Shown piece by piece: positions 17,083 to 24,419 of a stretch of DNA of 63,690 bases (the first letter of the stretch is position 1; each line of letters starts with the position of its first letter). Below the pieces are notes generated by a model. The model worked only from the letters and a program-made list of their open reading frames with translations, was not told the origin of the DNA and made no database searches. Source of the stretch: a virus; IMG/VR virus record IMGVR_UViG_3300021963_000126, positions 1-63,690 of that record; one strand, 5' to 3'. The translations under genes were made by a program, and so were the position numbers.

Positions 17083-17940
17083 ATGGAACAAGAGCACAAG
17101 TCAAATCCACTAGCAAGTCTTATGAGACAGCCAAAAATCTATATTAGACTTCCCAGTAGTGGAAAATACTGGCCTGAAGGTAGTATTAATCCCACTATGA
17201 ACGATGAATATCCTGTATTCTCTATGACTGCTCGAGATGAATTATTACTTAAAACTCCTGATGCACTGATGAACGGACAGGCAGTTGTTGATGTTATCCA
17301 AAGCTGTGTTCCTAATATACTTGATGCATGGCATACTCCTAATATAGATTTAGATGTTATCCTTATTGCTATTCGTCTTGCTACCTACGGACAAAAAATG
17401 GAGACTACTCTTACTGTAGGTAAAGAAGACATGTCTTATAATGTTGACCTACGACAACTATTAGAAAATCTTATGAACACAATTACCTGGGACGAAAAGA
17501 TTGAAATAGGTAATCAAATGGCATTGTATGTACGTCCTATTAACTATGCCGCTATGAGTCAAACAAACATAAAGAATTTTGAAACTCAAAAATTATTAGG
17601 CATTGTTAATGATAGTGAATTAACTGAAGAAGAAAAAATAGCACACTTTAAGAAAAGTTTTGAAGCTATTACTAATATTACCCTAGCTATTATTTCTCAA
17701 TCAGTTTACAAAATTGAAAGTGTAGCAGGCACCACTGATGATCCGGTACATATTGCAGATTTTCTTTCTAACTGTGATAGAGAAATTTTTGAAGCAGTTA
17801 AAAACAGACTAGATACCTTAAGACAACATAACACTCTTAAAGCGATCAAGGTACGGGCAACTCCTGAAATGATTGCAAATGGAAGTGAAGATGAAATCGA
17901 AGTTCCCTTGGTATTTGACGCCGCAAATTTTTTCGACTGA
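17083..17940 (+). CDS. gp26: Baseplate hub assembly protein gp26
   Basis: Member of the T4 gp26 family, needed to assemble the central baseplate hub. The 285-residue sequence shows IRLPSSGKYWPEG near residue 20, YPVFSMTARDELLLKTPDAL near residue 43, and VIQSCVPNILDAWHTPNIDLD near residue 72, a signature region of this family. ILIAIRLATYG follows near residue 93. The ATG at 17083 has GGAG at 8 nt; an upstream in-frame ATG overlaps the late promoter and was not used. It is followed after 11 nt by the small gp51-like gene, the same pair order as T4 genes 26 and 51. Confidence 0.8.
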   Translation: MEQEHKSNPLASLMRQPKIYIRLPSSGKYWPEGSINPTMNDEYPVFSMTARDELLLKTPDALMNGQAVVDVIQSCVPNILDAWHTPNIDLDVILIAIRLATYGQKMETTLTVGKEDMSYNVDLRQLLENLMNTITWDEKIEIGNQMALYVRPINYAAMSQTNIKNFETQKLLGIVNDSELTEEEKIAHFKKSFEAITNITLAIISQSVYKIESVAGTTDDPVHIADFLSNCDREIFEAVKNRLDTLRQHNTLKAIKVRATPEMIANGSEDEIEVPLVFDAANFFD

Positions 17941-17951
17941 GGCTTTTATCT

Positions 17952-18164
17952 ATGACTTTCGCTGAAATTGACCAGTTAGCGGAAAAAATGGAAAAAGAGA
18001 TAAAAGCCTTTAAGTCAGAATTGTTTAAATTATGTTGGTTTATGAGGGGAGGTCTGACTATAGAGCAGGCCTATGATACTGATTTTCAAGATCGAGAAAC
18101 TATAGTAGAACTTATAAAAGAGAATTTAGACACTACTAAAAAGAGTGGTCTGCCATTCTTTTAA
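17952..18164 (+). CDS. Small gp51-like baseplate hub assembly protein
   Basis: A 70-residue helical protein (FKSELFKLCWFMRGGLTIEQ, then a C-terminal LDTTKKSGLPFF). The F-M-R-G-G core and the K-S-G-L-P-F end match small proteins that follow gp26 in T4-like phages, and its place corresponds to T4 gene 51 (249 residues, hub assembly catalyst). It is far shorter, so I infer a related chaperone-like role but do not assert orthology. It overlaps the convergent downstream gene by 4 bp. Confidence 0.55.
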   Translation: MTFAEIDQLAEKMEKEIKAFKSELFKLCWFMRGGLTIEQAYDTDFQDRETIVELIKENLDTTKKSGLPFF

Positions 18165-19135
18165 AGTTTCATATTTAAAAAACGACTATACTCTATACTT
18201 TCAGTAACCCCCGGTTGAGGAGGCGCTACCGGAGCAGCCTGTTGTGCAACTGCTTTTTGAGGCAGTGCAGAATTTAATGTTTCTATTGCTTTACGTAGTT
18301 TTCTAGTAACTTGGCCACCGTTATCTAAATATTCTTGCCACTGTGCTAAAAGTTTACCTGGATTGTTAAATGGATTATCTGTAGCTACTGGTGACGCAGG
18401 TTCTGCCGCAGTAGATTGTGATCGTCCTAAAGAAACACCACTGCCTCCACGAGAAGGGAGACTACGACCTCTCTGTGCCGCAACAATAGCAGAATAATTC
18501 TTTTCTACGGCTGTTTTAATAATAGTATCTATTTGTGAGTTATTAAGAGTAGCGGCTCCTTCTACATCTTCTCGAACTGTAGCAAATTTTGGAGAACCGT
18601 CTGGATTCTTTCCTACTAGTTTTTGTACTGGAACACCCACTCTTGAAGTTTTAAATCCTGTTCCAGTTTTACCTGCTATGCCTGCACCACCTTTTAATCT
18701 GCCCTTTAATTCAGCGGCTTTTTTTGGGTCAATTTTAGTTGGAGTAGTCGGAGTACTTGTCGGTGCTGCCGGAGTAGCTGTTGGTGTAGAACTTGGTGCG
18801 GTTGCTGTAGTTGCAGGAGATGCTGATTGAGCAGGTGCTGTAGTAGGATCAGTAATACTATCTAAATCTTGTAATCCGTGACTACCAAGAAAATCTATGA
18901 GACTAGAGTATGTTGCATTATTTCCGCCACCTACAGTCTTCATGTATTCAGCTTTGAGATTTGCAACAATTTTAGACGAATGTTCTTCACCTTGCCTACT
19001 AGATTGACTAGCTTTAAAACCACTTACTGCACCTCGAACTCCGTTGTCCATAGCACCTTTAAAGCCTGCCTTAATGTCTTTAAAGATACCTAACTCATCA
19101 AGTTGTTCTTCATTTAAAACATCGTTATATCTCAT
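18161..19135 (-). CDS. Low-complexity protein, possibly packaged in the head
   Basis: A 324-residue protein. The N-terminus (MRYNDVLNEEQLDELG) has two L-x-E tripeptides, matching the gp21 cleavage rule for proteins targeted into the prohead. Residues 25-90 are helical and basic. Residues about 95-135 are a Thr/Pro/Ala-rich linker. Later parts are basic and Gly/Ser-rich, and the end is GVTESIEYSRFLNMKL. There is no catalytic motif. It has a perfect late promoter with a short leader and AGGAA. I infer a late virion protein, perhaps internal; a tail or neck role remains possible. Confidence 0.55.
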   Translation of the reverse strand: MRYNDVLNEEQLDELGIFKDIKAGFKGAMDNGVRGAVSGFKASQSSRQGEEHSSKIVANLKAEYMKTVGGGNNATYSSLIDFLGSHGLQDLDSITDPTTAPAQSASPATTATAPSSTPTATPAAPTSTPTTPTKIDPKKAAELKGRLKGGAGIAGKTGTGFKTSRVGVPVQKLVGKNPDGSPKFATVREDVEGAATLNNSQIDTIIKTAVEKNYSAIVAAQRGRSLPSRGGSGVSLGRSQSTAAEPASPVATDNPFNNPGKLLAQWQEYLDNGGQVTRKLRKAIETLNSALPQKAVAQQAAPVAPPQPGVTESIEYSRFLNMKL

Positions 19136-19157
19136 GATAGTTCCTAAAATTGTGTTG

Positions 19158-19165
19158 TATTTATA
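19158..19165 (-). promoter_or_regulatory. T4-type late promoter (perfect TATAAATA)
   Basis: The minus strand reads TATAAATA, with a predicted start at 19152 and a 16-nt leader that contains AGGAA. A 7-bp hairpin (AGTGAGC-TACT-GCTCACT, 19165-19182) ends exactly where the promoter begins. Confidence 0.8.
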
Positions 19166-19181
19166 GTGAGCAGTAGCTCAC

Positions 19182-19214
19182 TTGCTTCATCGCTTACGCT
19201 CGAAGCAATTTTTT
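19182..19214 (+). terminator. Plus-strand intrinsic terminator
   Basis: TTGCTTC and GAAGCAA form a 7-bp stem with a 13-nt loop followed by six T residues. It would stop plus-strand RNA that has passed gp26 and the gp51-like gene and run antisense through the 324-residue gene. It can equally be read as part of the structured block next to it. Confidence 0.6.
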
Positions 19215-19223
19215 ATTATGATT

Positions 19224-19614
19224 AATGCGAAGCATTTTAATATTATCCAGATCGTTCAGTCACACTTTGCCCAGAGAGGGCAAAGTAAAACAACATTATC
19301 CGAGTCGAACATGTGTCACCTAGCGTTAGAGCATTACAGTGGCGGTTGGCCGGTACCACGAGCTCAGTCTTATTCCAGCGGCGGTAAGCAAATATACGCT
19401 AACATACTTACTTACGTGGGGTGTCTCTATCCCCTCATTTTACCTATTCATCTATCTTCAAACAACTAAATCGCAGGTTTTATTAGCAATCTTCATCCTT
19501 TCGGGTAGTAGTTGAGTACTCTTAACGGCGAGAGATTTCCATCCCTGTGATCCGAGATCCAGGTTTAGGGCACCAGAAATTAGCAGGTGCGAGCTTAATA
19601 CCGTATAATGAGCC
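19224..19614. ncRNA. GC-richer, hairpin-dense non-coding block (candidate structured RNA)
   Basis: About 390 bp without a convincing gene in a genome that is otherwise densely coding and AT-rich. Visible stems are AATGC-GAA-GCATT (19224-19236), a perfect 9-bp stem ACTTTGCCC/GGGCAAAGT (19264-19286), and GTGG/CCAC with GC-rich interior (about 19339-19359). CTTA/TAAG around a GC core (about 19368-19387), GGGG/CCCC (19418-19434), an 8-bp stem CCTG-GATC/GATC-CAGG with one bulged T (19544-19563), and GCACC/GGTGC (19570-19590) complete the set. If transcribed it is more likely from the minus strand, continuing from the gp46/GIY-YIG unit. It does not match tRNA, RNase P, SRP or intron signatures that I know. 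Confidence 0.5.
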
Positions 19615-20043
19615 TTAAGATTTTTTAATTATATGTGAGCCATGTACACGAACAGATATCTGTCCGTTATAATATTCATTTGATTCTAATACTTTGCGGT
19701 CGAATTGTTCACGGGCCTCAATGTAAGATGTTTCTGCTTTACTTTTACAGTAGTGTAATATTTCTCTTGTGAAGTTTTCTTTGCCGTATAACTCAACGTC
19801 TTTGTTAAGTTCTATATTTGAGCCATAATAATCTTGCCAGTCGCTTTCTATTTTGCTTCTGATCTTCTTTTTCTTCTTGGTGCCGTTCTTTAACTTTACA
19901 GTCTTGTAGGTCGTTTTACTAAACTTCGCTAATTTTTTGCCAACATAAAGCCTGCCAGAAGTATTACATGAGATAAGATATACAAATCCCACGCAATCTT
20001 CAGGTAATTCTGTAACTATAGAACCTTTATAGTACCAAGTCAT
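19615..20043 (-). CDS. SegE-like GIY-YIG family protein
   Basis: A 142-residue protein of the GIY-YIG nuclease superfamily, SegE-like branch. The GIY equivalent is GFVYLI (Y22), the YIG equivalent is RLYVGKK (Y33-V-G35), the likely catalytic Glu is E109 in SYIEAREQF, and an Asn follows in YYNG (N126). The D-Y-Y-G-S-N stretch and NFTREILHYC near residue 90 are family marks. A Lys-rich insertion lies at residues 50-64. In T4 such proteins act as homing endonucleases, but many phage homologues in this branch are fixed genes of unknown role. It is the last gene before the structured non-coding block and lies 3 nt after the histone-like gene. Confidence 0.75.
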   Translation of the reverse strand: MTWYYKGSIVTELPEDCVGFVYLISCNTSGRLYVGKKLAKFSKTTYKTVKLKNGTKKKKKIRSKIESDWQDYYGSNIELNKDVELYGKENFTREILHYCKSKAETSYIEAREQFDRKVLESNEYYNGQISVRVHGSHIIKKS

Positions 20044-20046
20044 TGG

Positions 20047-20244
20047 TTACTTTGCCGTCTTGGCTTCCTTGCGAGCATTTTTCTCAGCAGTAATTTCGTT
20101 GCGGCGTGCCTTAACTAATTTGCCAACTTCACCTAACGCCTTACGAGCACGAGTTCCTGCGGCGCTGTTACCTGCTGAAAACTTTGCATCTTCTGCTAGG
20201 AATGCTTCAAATTCTGCTTTAATCTGTTCAACTGTTGTTGTCAT
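20047..20244 (-). CDS. Histone H1/Hc1-like small DNA-binding protein
   Basis: A 65-residue helical, Lys/Ala-rich protein. The core GNSAAGTRARKALGEVGKLV with following ARRNEI closely matches the bacterial histone H1-like (Hc1-type) family, in which a G-N-x-A-A-G-T-R-A-R-K-A motif recurs. Such proteins bind and compact DNA nonspecifically. The C-terminus is basic (AEKNARKEAKTAK). It overlaps the upstream 105-residue gene by 17 bp. A role in DNA packaging, nucleoid disruption or recombination is inference. Confidence 0.7.
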   Translation of the reverse strand: MTTTVEQIKAEFEAFLAEDAKFSAGNSAAGTRARKALGEVGKLVKARRNEITAEKNARKEAKTAK

Positions 20245-20545
20245 TTTGTTTTTCCTTCTTTGGTTTTGGCCCTGGTTTTTTAGGGTTTAATTTTCTTTCT
20301 TCAGCTTTACGCTGTTTTTCTTGTTGTGTTTTAAGTCTAGTTAACACGCGATGTTCTTTAGAAACTAACTTCGAGGATCTCCATAACTTTTTTTCTATTA
20401 CTCGTATAGAACGATACACTTTACGAACTTTAAATCCATCTCGTTCAGTCGGTGCAACATTAAACGATACACTCAAATTATGTAACTCAACTAATAAGCT
20501 CACAAATTGATTGTAGAGTTCTCTATACTTCTCTAACTCTGACAT
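20228..20545 (-). CDS. Small basic protein of unknown function
   Basis: A 105-residue protein. The first 75 residues are predicted helical, with an amphipathic start (LEKYRELYNQFVSLLVELHN). The last 30 are a Lys/Pro tail (RKLNPKKPGPKPKKEKQ), typical of nonspecific nucleic-acid binding tails. It begins 6 nt after gp46 and overlaps the histone-like gene by 17 bp, so the three are probably cotranscribed. I do not recognise the family. Confidence 0.65.
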   Translation of the reverse strand: MSELEKYRELYNQFVSLLVELHNLSVSFNVAPTERDGFKVRKVYRSIRVIEKKLWRSSKLVSKEHRVLTRLKTQQEKQRKAEERKLNPKKPGPKPKKEKQNDNNS

Positions 20546-20551
20546 TTATCC

Positions 20552-22333
20552 TTACGCCTCGATGTAGTCCACATCATTTGAGTAACTAGTAAACCCATTT
20601 TCTTTTGTTACCCTTAATACATTATTAACTCGTCCAATTAATTCATCTTTGTGAGAAATAAGATATATATTTTTATTTCTTTCTCTGCCCATTTTTTTCA
20701 ATACGGCTAACCCAGCTTCTACCCCTGCGGCATCCATACCTGCATCGATAAGCTCGTCTATGAACAATAAATTAATATGTTGATATAAGTTTTCCCAAAC
20801 ATCTCTAAACGCAAAACTTAAACTTAAAATAAGTCTATTTCGTTCACCGCGTGACAAATTATCAAAATCTAAATCTTGTCCTAGTTGGGTAATTTCAACG
20901 TTAAGGTCATTAAGGAATTTTACCTGATGTGGTAATCCTAGTTTATCAATATAATATCCTAATCGTTTATTAAGATATGAAAGATTTTGATCGATAATTT
21001 TTTTACGAACAAATGAATCTTTGTTAGTTAATAGTTTAAGAAGAAACTCTTGATGGTCTTTAAGTTTTACAAGAGTGTTAACCTGAGTCCAGTCAATTGC
21101 TTGAATAGCACTATTTCTTAATTCTTCAATTTGTTCATCATACGGATTAATTTCAGAAATCTTTTCTTCAAGCGTATTTTCTAAATTTGTAAGATTATTT
21201 TGATGTCCTAATGCTTCTGCCTCTGTTTCATAATAAGGTTCCGGTCTAGTTGGCAAGTCCCCGGTTCCTATCTCTTCTATGATTTTTTCGCAGTCTCCTG
21301 CAACCTTGTCAAAATATTTTTGTGCATCTGTTAGATTAGCAGTTGCAACAGCAGTCATTTCTTCATGTTTATGATCGTGCAATTCTTGCTCGCAAGCGTG
21401 ACATTTTTTGTCTGAAAGACTTTCTAATTCTTTTTCGTATTTTTTAAGAGACTTTTCTGCCTGTATTAATGCACTTTCAAGAGTTGATTTCTGTTTATTA
21501 AGTTCTCGAACTTTATTAGAATGCTCTAACCATGCTTTCAAATCAATATGTAATTGTAATTCAGTTGCAATATCAACATTCTGTAATGCTAAAATTGCAT
21601 TAAGCATTTTAGTAATATCTGCTTCTTTCTTATTATTCCATGCAGAACTTTTAATTTCTAAACTGTTGATGCTCTTTTGAATATTTTCATTGGCTGTTTT
21701 AATACTTTCAATTTTAAATGTTTCTACTTGTATGTTATCTTTAGTTTCTTTAACTTCGACTTTTAATTTTTCAGCTTTTTCACTTAATATAGTAATGCCT
21801 AACAATTGTTCGATTACTTCTCTTTGATCAGCGGCTCGCATACTTAAAAATGGTTCAGTATACGTATTCAACGCAACAAGATGTTTGAACATAGTATGAG
21901 ACATCTCAAGCATTGTTTCAATTACCTTTTGCGTTTCTCGACTATCTCCTTGACTCTCGTCATCGTCGTTTGCAGATTTTTGTTCAGTGTCATTGACAAA
22001 TAGCCGCATTACATTGGGTTTTCGTCCCCGCTCAATTCTATAAAGACTTCCGTTATTCTCAAACTCAACTGTGACTAACATGTGCTTCCCGTTAGTTTTA
22101 TTAATTAAGTTTTCTTTTTTAATGTTAGTTAACGCCTGTCCATATAGTGCATAAGACAGAGCATTTACAATAGTAGTTTTGCCAGTACCGTTACGACTTC
22201 CGCTGTCATCTCCGCCTAGATCTAGGTTTTCACCTAGTACAAGTGTAAGTTGTTCTTTATCAAAGTCTACGGCTTGAGTTTGATTTCCGACAGATAAAAA
22301 GTTTTTTACCGTAATATTTTTTACTTTAAACAT
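20552..22333 (-). CDS. gp46: Recombination endonuclease subunit gp46 (Rad50/SbcC-like)
   Basis: ATPase subunit of the gp46/gp47 complex that resects DNA ends for recombination-dependent replication and host DNA breakdown. Walker A is GSRNGTGKTT (residues 45-54). Two long coiled coils flank the zinc-hook C-H-A-C near residue 309. The ABC signature LSRGERNRL lies near residue 491, and Walker B LLFIDE near residue 520. At 593 residues it is close to T4 gp46 (560). Its ATG overlaps the last base of the gp47 stop codon. Transcription comes from the gp55/gp47 promoters. Confidence 0.95.
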   Translation of the reverse strand: MFKVKNITVKNFLSVGNQTQAVDFDKEQLTLVLGENLDLGGDDSGSRNGTGKTTIVNALSYALYGQALTNIKKENLINKTNGKHMLVTVEFENNGSLYRIERGRKPNVMRLFVNDTEQKSANDDDESQGDSRETQKVIETMLEMSHTMFKHLVALNTYTEPFLSMRAADQREVIEQLLGITILSEKAEKLKVEVKETKDNIQVETFKIESIKTANENIQKSINSLEIKSSAWNNKKEADITKMLNAILALQNVDIATELQLHIDLKAWLEHSNKVRELNKQKSTLESALIQAEKSLKKYEKELESLSDKKCHACEQELHDHKHEEMTAVATANLTDAQKYFDKVAGDCEKIIEEIGTGDLPTRPEPYYETEAEALGHQNNLTNLENTLEEKISEINPYDEQIEELRNSAIQAIDWTQVNTLVKLKDHQEFLLKLLTNKDSFVRKKIIDQNLSYLNKRLGYYIDKLGLPHQVKFLNDLNVEITQLGQDLDFDNLSRGERNRLILSLSFAFRDVWENLYQHINLLFIDELIDAGMDAAGVEAGLAVLKKMGRERNKNIYLISHKDELIGRVNNVLRVTKENGFTSYSNDVDYIEA

Positions 22334-23346
22334 TATAGATTGTTATAAATTTCTAATAAGGTGGTTGCATTAATACTATCAGATTCGATATTAAGTATTT
22401 GCTCTGTAACAATTTGATCAACACTTTCAAAAGTACTATCAGGATTGTCGTCTGTAGTCAATTCAATATTGTTTTTTTCTTGTATTAAACTTATATCTCG
22501 AATATCATGTTCCTGCATATAAGTTTCTTTAACAAAGTTTGCTTCTTCGTAGGTAATGTCAATATCAAGATGCACTTTAAGATACATCTTACTTTTCATA
22601 ATTTGATCTTTTCCGTCGATCAATTTACTTAAAGCTATTGTTCTATATTTTGGAGCGTCCGGCCATGATTTGTATTCAGGCTTGCCGCCCCACTCTAATA
22701 TCATCATGCCGCGATCGTCATCCCACGTGTCTGCATAGTTGTGTGGAAACGCATTTCCTATATATACAATATTTCCATTATGTTGACGCTTGTGGAAATG
22801 TCCGCTGAATACATACTCTGGTTTTGTAAGATCTGCTCGTTGTAGCTCGCCGTGATCCGGCATTTGTACCATGGCGTTCATGTAGAAACTAGGAAGTTCA
22901 AAGTGACCGAACACATATTTGCTTTGGATCTCTTTCATGGTTTTCCACTCATCACCTACTAACCACGGAACTAGGGTGACACCATCAAGAGTTGTAATAC
23001 CGTCTACGACGGTAACTCCTGGAATGTGCCGACCAAAGGCACTAGAATGAATGTCACGCTTGTCTTTATAAAATAGATCGTGATTGCCCGGAAACCAAAA
23101 GAACTGCTCAAAAGCCGCTCCTAGTTTTTCTAAACATCGTAGACTGGTATCTAACGTAATTAGGTTAATCGAATTACGATTGTGATGCCAATCTCCTAAA
23201 AAGATACAGGTATCACACCCTTCTTTTTTAGCTTCTAAAATAAACCAGTCAACAAATTCTTCACAATCTTGATTGTGAGTAACGCTATTTGATTTTAATC
23301 CAAAATGTATATCTGTAAAACAAGCAACTTTTTTAAACAAAGGCAT
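22333..23346 (-). CDS. gp47: Recombination endonuclease subunit gp47 (Mre11/SbcD-like)
   Basis: Nuclease partner of gp46. The metallophosphoesterase motifs are in order: FTDIHFG (D12, H14), FLGDWHHNR (D and H near residue 47), WFPGNHDLF, and the C-terminal metal-binding SGHFHKR. The 337-residue length matches T4 gp47 (339). The ribosome binding site is GTAGGAG, 11 nt before the ATG, and forms one arm of a hairpin. A sigma-70-type promoter whose -35 overlaps the gp55 stop codon lies just upstream, so gp47 and gp46 can be expressed separately from gp55. Confidence 0.95.
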   Translation of the reverse strand: MPLFKKVACFTDIHFGLKSNSVTHNQDCEEFVDWFILEAKKEGCDTCIFLGDWHHNRNSINLITLDTSLRCLEKLGAAFEQFFWFPGNHDLFYKDKRDIHSSAFGRHIPGVTVVDGITTLDGVTLVPWLVGDEWKTMKEIQSKYVFGHFELPSFYMNAMVQMPDHGELQRADLTKPEYVFSGHFHKRQHNGNIVYIGNAFPHNYADTWDDDRGMMILEWGGKPEYKSWPDAPKYRTIALSKLIDGKDQIMKSKMYLKVHLDIDITYEEANFVKETYMQEHDIRDISLIQEKNNIELTTDDNPDSTFESVDQIVTEQILNIESDSINATTLLEIYNNL

Positions 23347-23357
23347 CGATTATTATT

Positions 23358-23388
23358 CTCCTACGTATAATATAACAAACTGTAGGAG
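23358..23388 (-). promoter_or_regulatory. Hairpin that can hide the gp47 ribosome binding site
   Basis: CTCCTAC and GTAGGAG form a perfect 7-bp stem with a 17-nt loop. The 3' arm is the gp47 ribosome binding site. RNA from the gp55 promoter contains both arms; RNA starting at the internal promoter (predicted near 23362) would lack the 5' arm. Confidence 0.55.
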
Positions 23389-23398
23389 TAAAAGTCAA
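23369..23398 (-). promoter_or_regulatory. Sigma-70-type promoter before gp47
   Basis: The minus strand reads TTGACT, 18 bp, TATATT. The -35 hexamer includes the TGA stop codon of gp55. The -10 lies in the loop of the hairpin that covers the gp47 ribosome binding site. Confidence 0.55.
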
Positions 23399-24306
23399 GC
23401 TTCTTCCTCTTCATCTTCTATACTAGTTTCTTCAGATTTAGGTAATCGAACGTTCTTATACAGCTCGGCCTGCCTTGCAGTTTCTTCAGCAAATTCTGCT
23501 TGGGTTTGTCTAGTCAAACTAGGAGTTAATCCAGCAATTTCTAATAAGTCATCACGAATATTTTGGTTCTTTTTTTCCAAATTTAACACACGAGTGAAGC
23601 TATTTGTGACTGCCGCAGTATAGTAGGCAAAGGGATTTTCTGACTTGGATTCGTCAAATTGAAGCCCAATTTGACTTAACTGTAATACGGCCTGCCCCCG
23701 CATTTCTTCGACATAGGTATAGCCGCGCCAGTTACTACGTTGTGCATATCTTTCACTTAATTTAATATACATTTTACCTAAATTTTCAGTAATTCTTCCA
23801 TGATCCTTACTAAAATGTCCCTTTTCAACAGTTCCTTTCCAGTGACTTTTACCTATACATATTAAATTGTCGGTCTCGTCAAATTTAAAATGTTGGAAAG
23901 GAGGAAAATTTACTCTATCATGCCCGTCGGCTGTGCTTTTAACAGTTTTCTTTCGTCCTGGAGCAAGCGGAATATGATCAAATGTCATTATTCGAATTAC
24001 AATATCTGTTTTAGCTATAGTTTTGTAATCCGGAGTCACTTCGAGTAATTTAATTTTTTTATCACCCGATAATCTGGCTGCAACAAATGCTTCTAATCCT
24101 AGTCGTTTTGCCTTGTTTCTTTTTGCTTCTGCTATTGTTCTTATATTAATTTTATCTATACTTGGCAAAATAATATCATGTTGACTATATTCTGGCTTGG
24201 TAAAACTACTAAATGAACATTTGCTTTTATGTATTTCTGCTAATAAATCTCTGTTATTGAGATATTTTACTTTACGCCCTGTAGTCAGGGATGTTGTTAT
24301 GGTCAT
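23395..24306 (-). CDS. gp55: Late-transcription sigma factor gp55, N-terminally extended
   Basis: Directs host RNA polymerase to TATAAATA late promoters. The conserved sigma-like core is in the C-terminal half, about residues 172-250: ITENLGKMYIKLSERYAQ, SNWRGYTYVEEMRGQ, and SENPFAYYTAAVTNSFTRVL. The protein has 303 residues against 185 in T4, because of a 165-residue N-terminal extension. That extension starts VKYLNNRDLLAEIHKSKCSF and includes a basic AKRNKAKRLG stretch; its role is unknown. The C-terminus is acidic (EDEEEEA). The ATG has AAAGGAGG and a near-consensus sigma-70 promoter is upstream, consistent with early expression. Confidence 0.88.
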   Translation of the reverse strand: MTITTSLTTGRKVKYLNNRDLLAEIHKSKCSFSSFTKPEYSQHDIILPSIDKINIRTIAEAKRNKAKRLGLEAFVAARLSGDKKIKLLEVTPDYKTIAKTDIVIRIMTFDHIPLAPGRKKTVKSTADGHDRVNFPPFQHFKFDETDNLICIGKSHWKGTVEKGHFSKDHGRITENLGKMYIKLSERYAQRSNWRGYTYVEEMRGQAVLQLSQIGLQFDESKSENPFAYYTAAVTNSFTRVLNLEKKNQNIRDDLLEIAGLTPSLTRQTQAEFAEETARQAELYKNVRLPKSEETSIEDEEEEA

Positions 24307-24329
24307 CTTGATGCGACCTCCTTTTAGCT

Positions 24330-24358
24330 AGTGTAGTGGAACGGAAAAAGTTTGTCAA
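24330..24358 (-). promoter_or_regulatory. Strong sigma-70-type promoter for the gp55-gp47-gp46 unit
   Basis: The minus strand has TTGACA, a 17-bp spacer and TACACT, then about 24 nt to gp55. The -35 matches consensus in all six positions and the spacing is optimal. This is the expected class for an early gene read by unmodified host polymerase. Confidence 0.75.
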
Positions 24359-24390
24359 CCGAAATAGTTAACTATAGCTATTATTTATTG

Positions 24391-24398
24391 GGTAAATA
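24391..24398 (+). promoter_or_regulatory. Late promoter heading the 32-kb baseplate operon (GGTAAATA)
   Basis: GGTAAATA with a predicted start at 24404 and a 16-nt leader containing TAGGAG. It faces away from the gp55 early promoter, so one 113-bp gap holds both the early promoter for the late sigma factor and a promoter that sigma factor uses. Confidence 0.65.
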
Positions 24399-24419
24399 TA
24401 ATACTAGGAGCGTTTAAGA

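Noticed and set aside
19290-19380. A tRNA or tmRNA suggested by GTTCGACTC and a GGTA-containing stem on the minus strand
   Set aside because: The bases around TTCGACT cannot form a 5-bp T stem and no matching 7-bp acceptor arm exists.
19182-19469. A 95-codon plus-strand open frame in the non-coding block
   Set aside because: It begins at a TTG inside a terminator hairpin, has no ribosome binding site, and its translation shows no family pattern.
20047-20244. Reading the Lys/Ala-rich 65-residue protein as a toxin-antitoxin component
   Set aside because: The G-N-x-A-A-G-T-R-A-R-K-A core fits the histone H1-like family better and no partner toxin is present.
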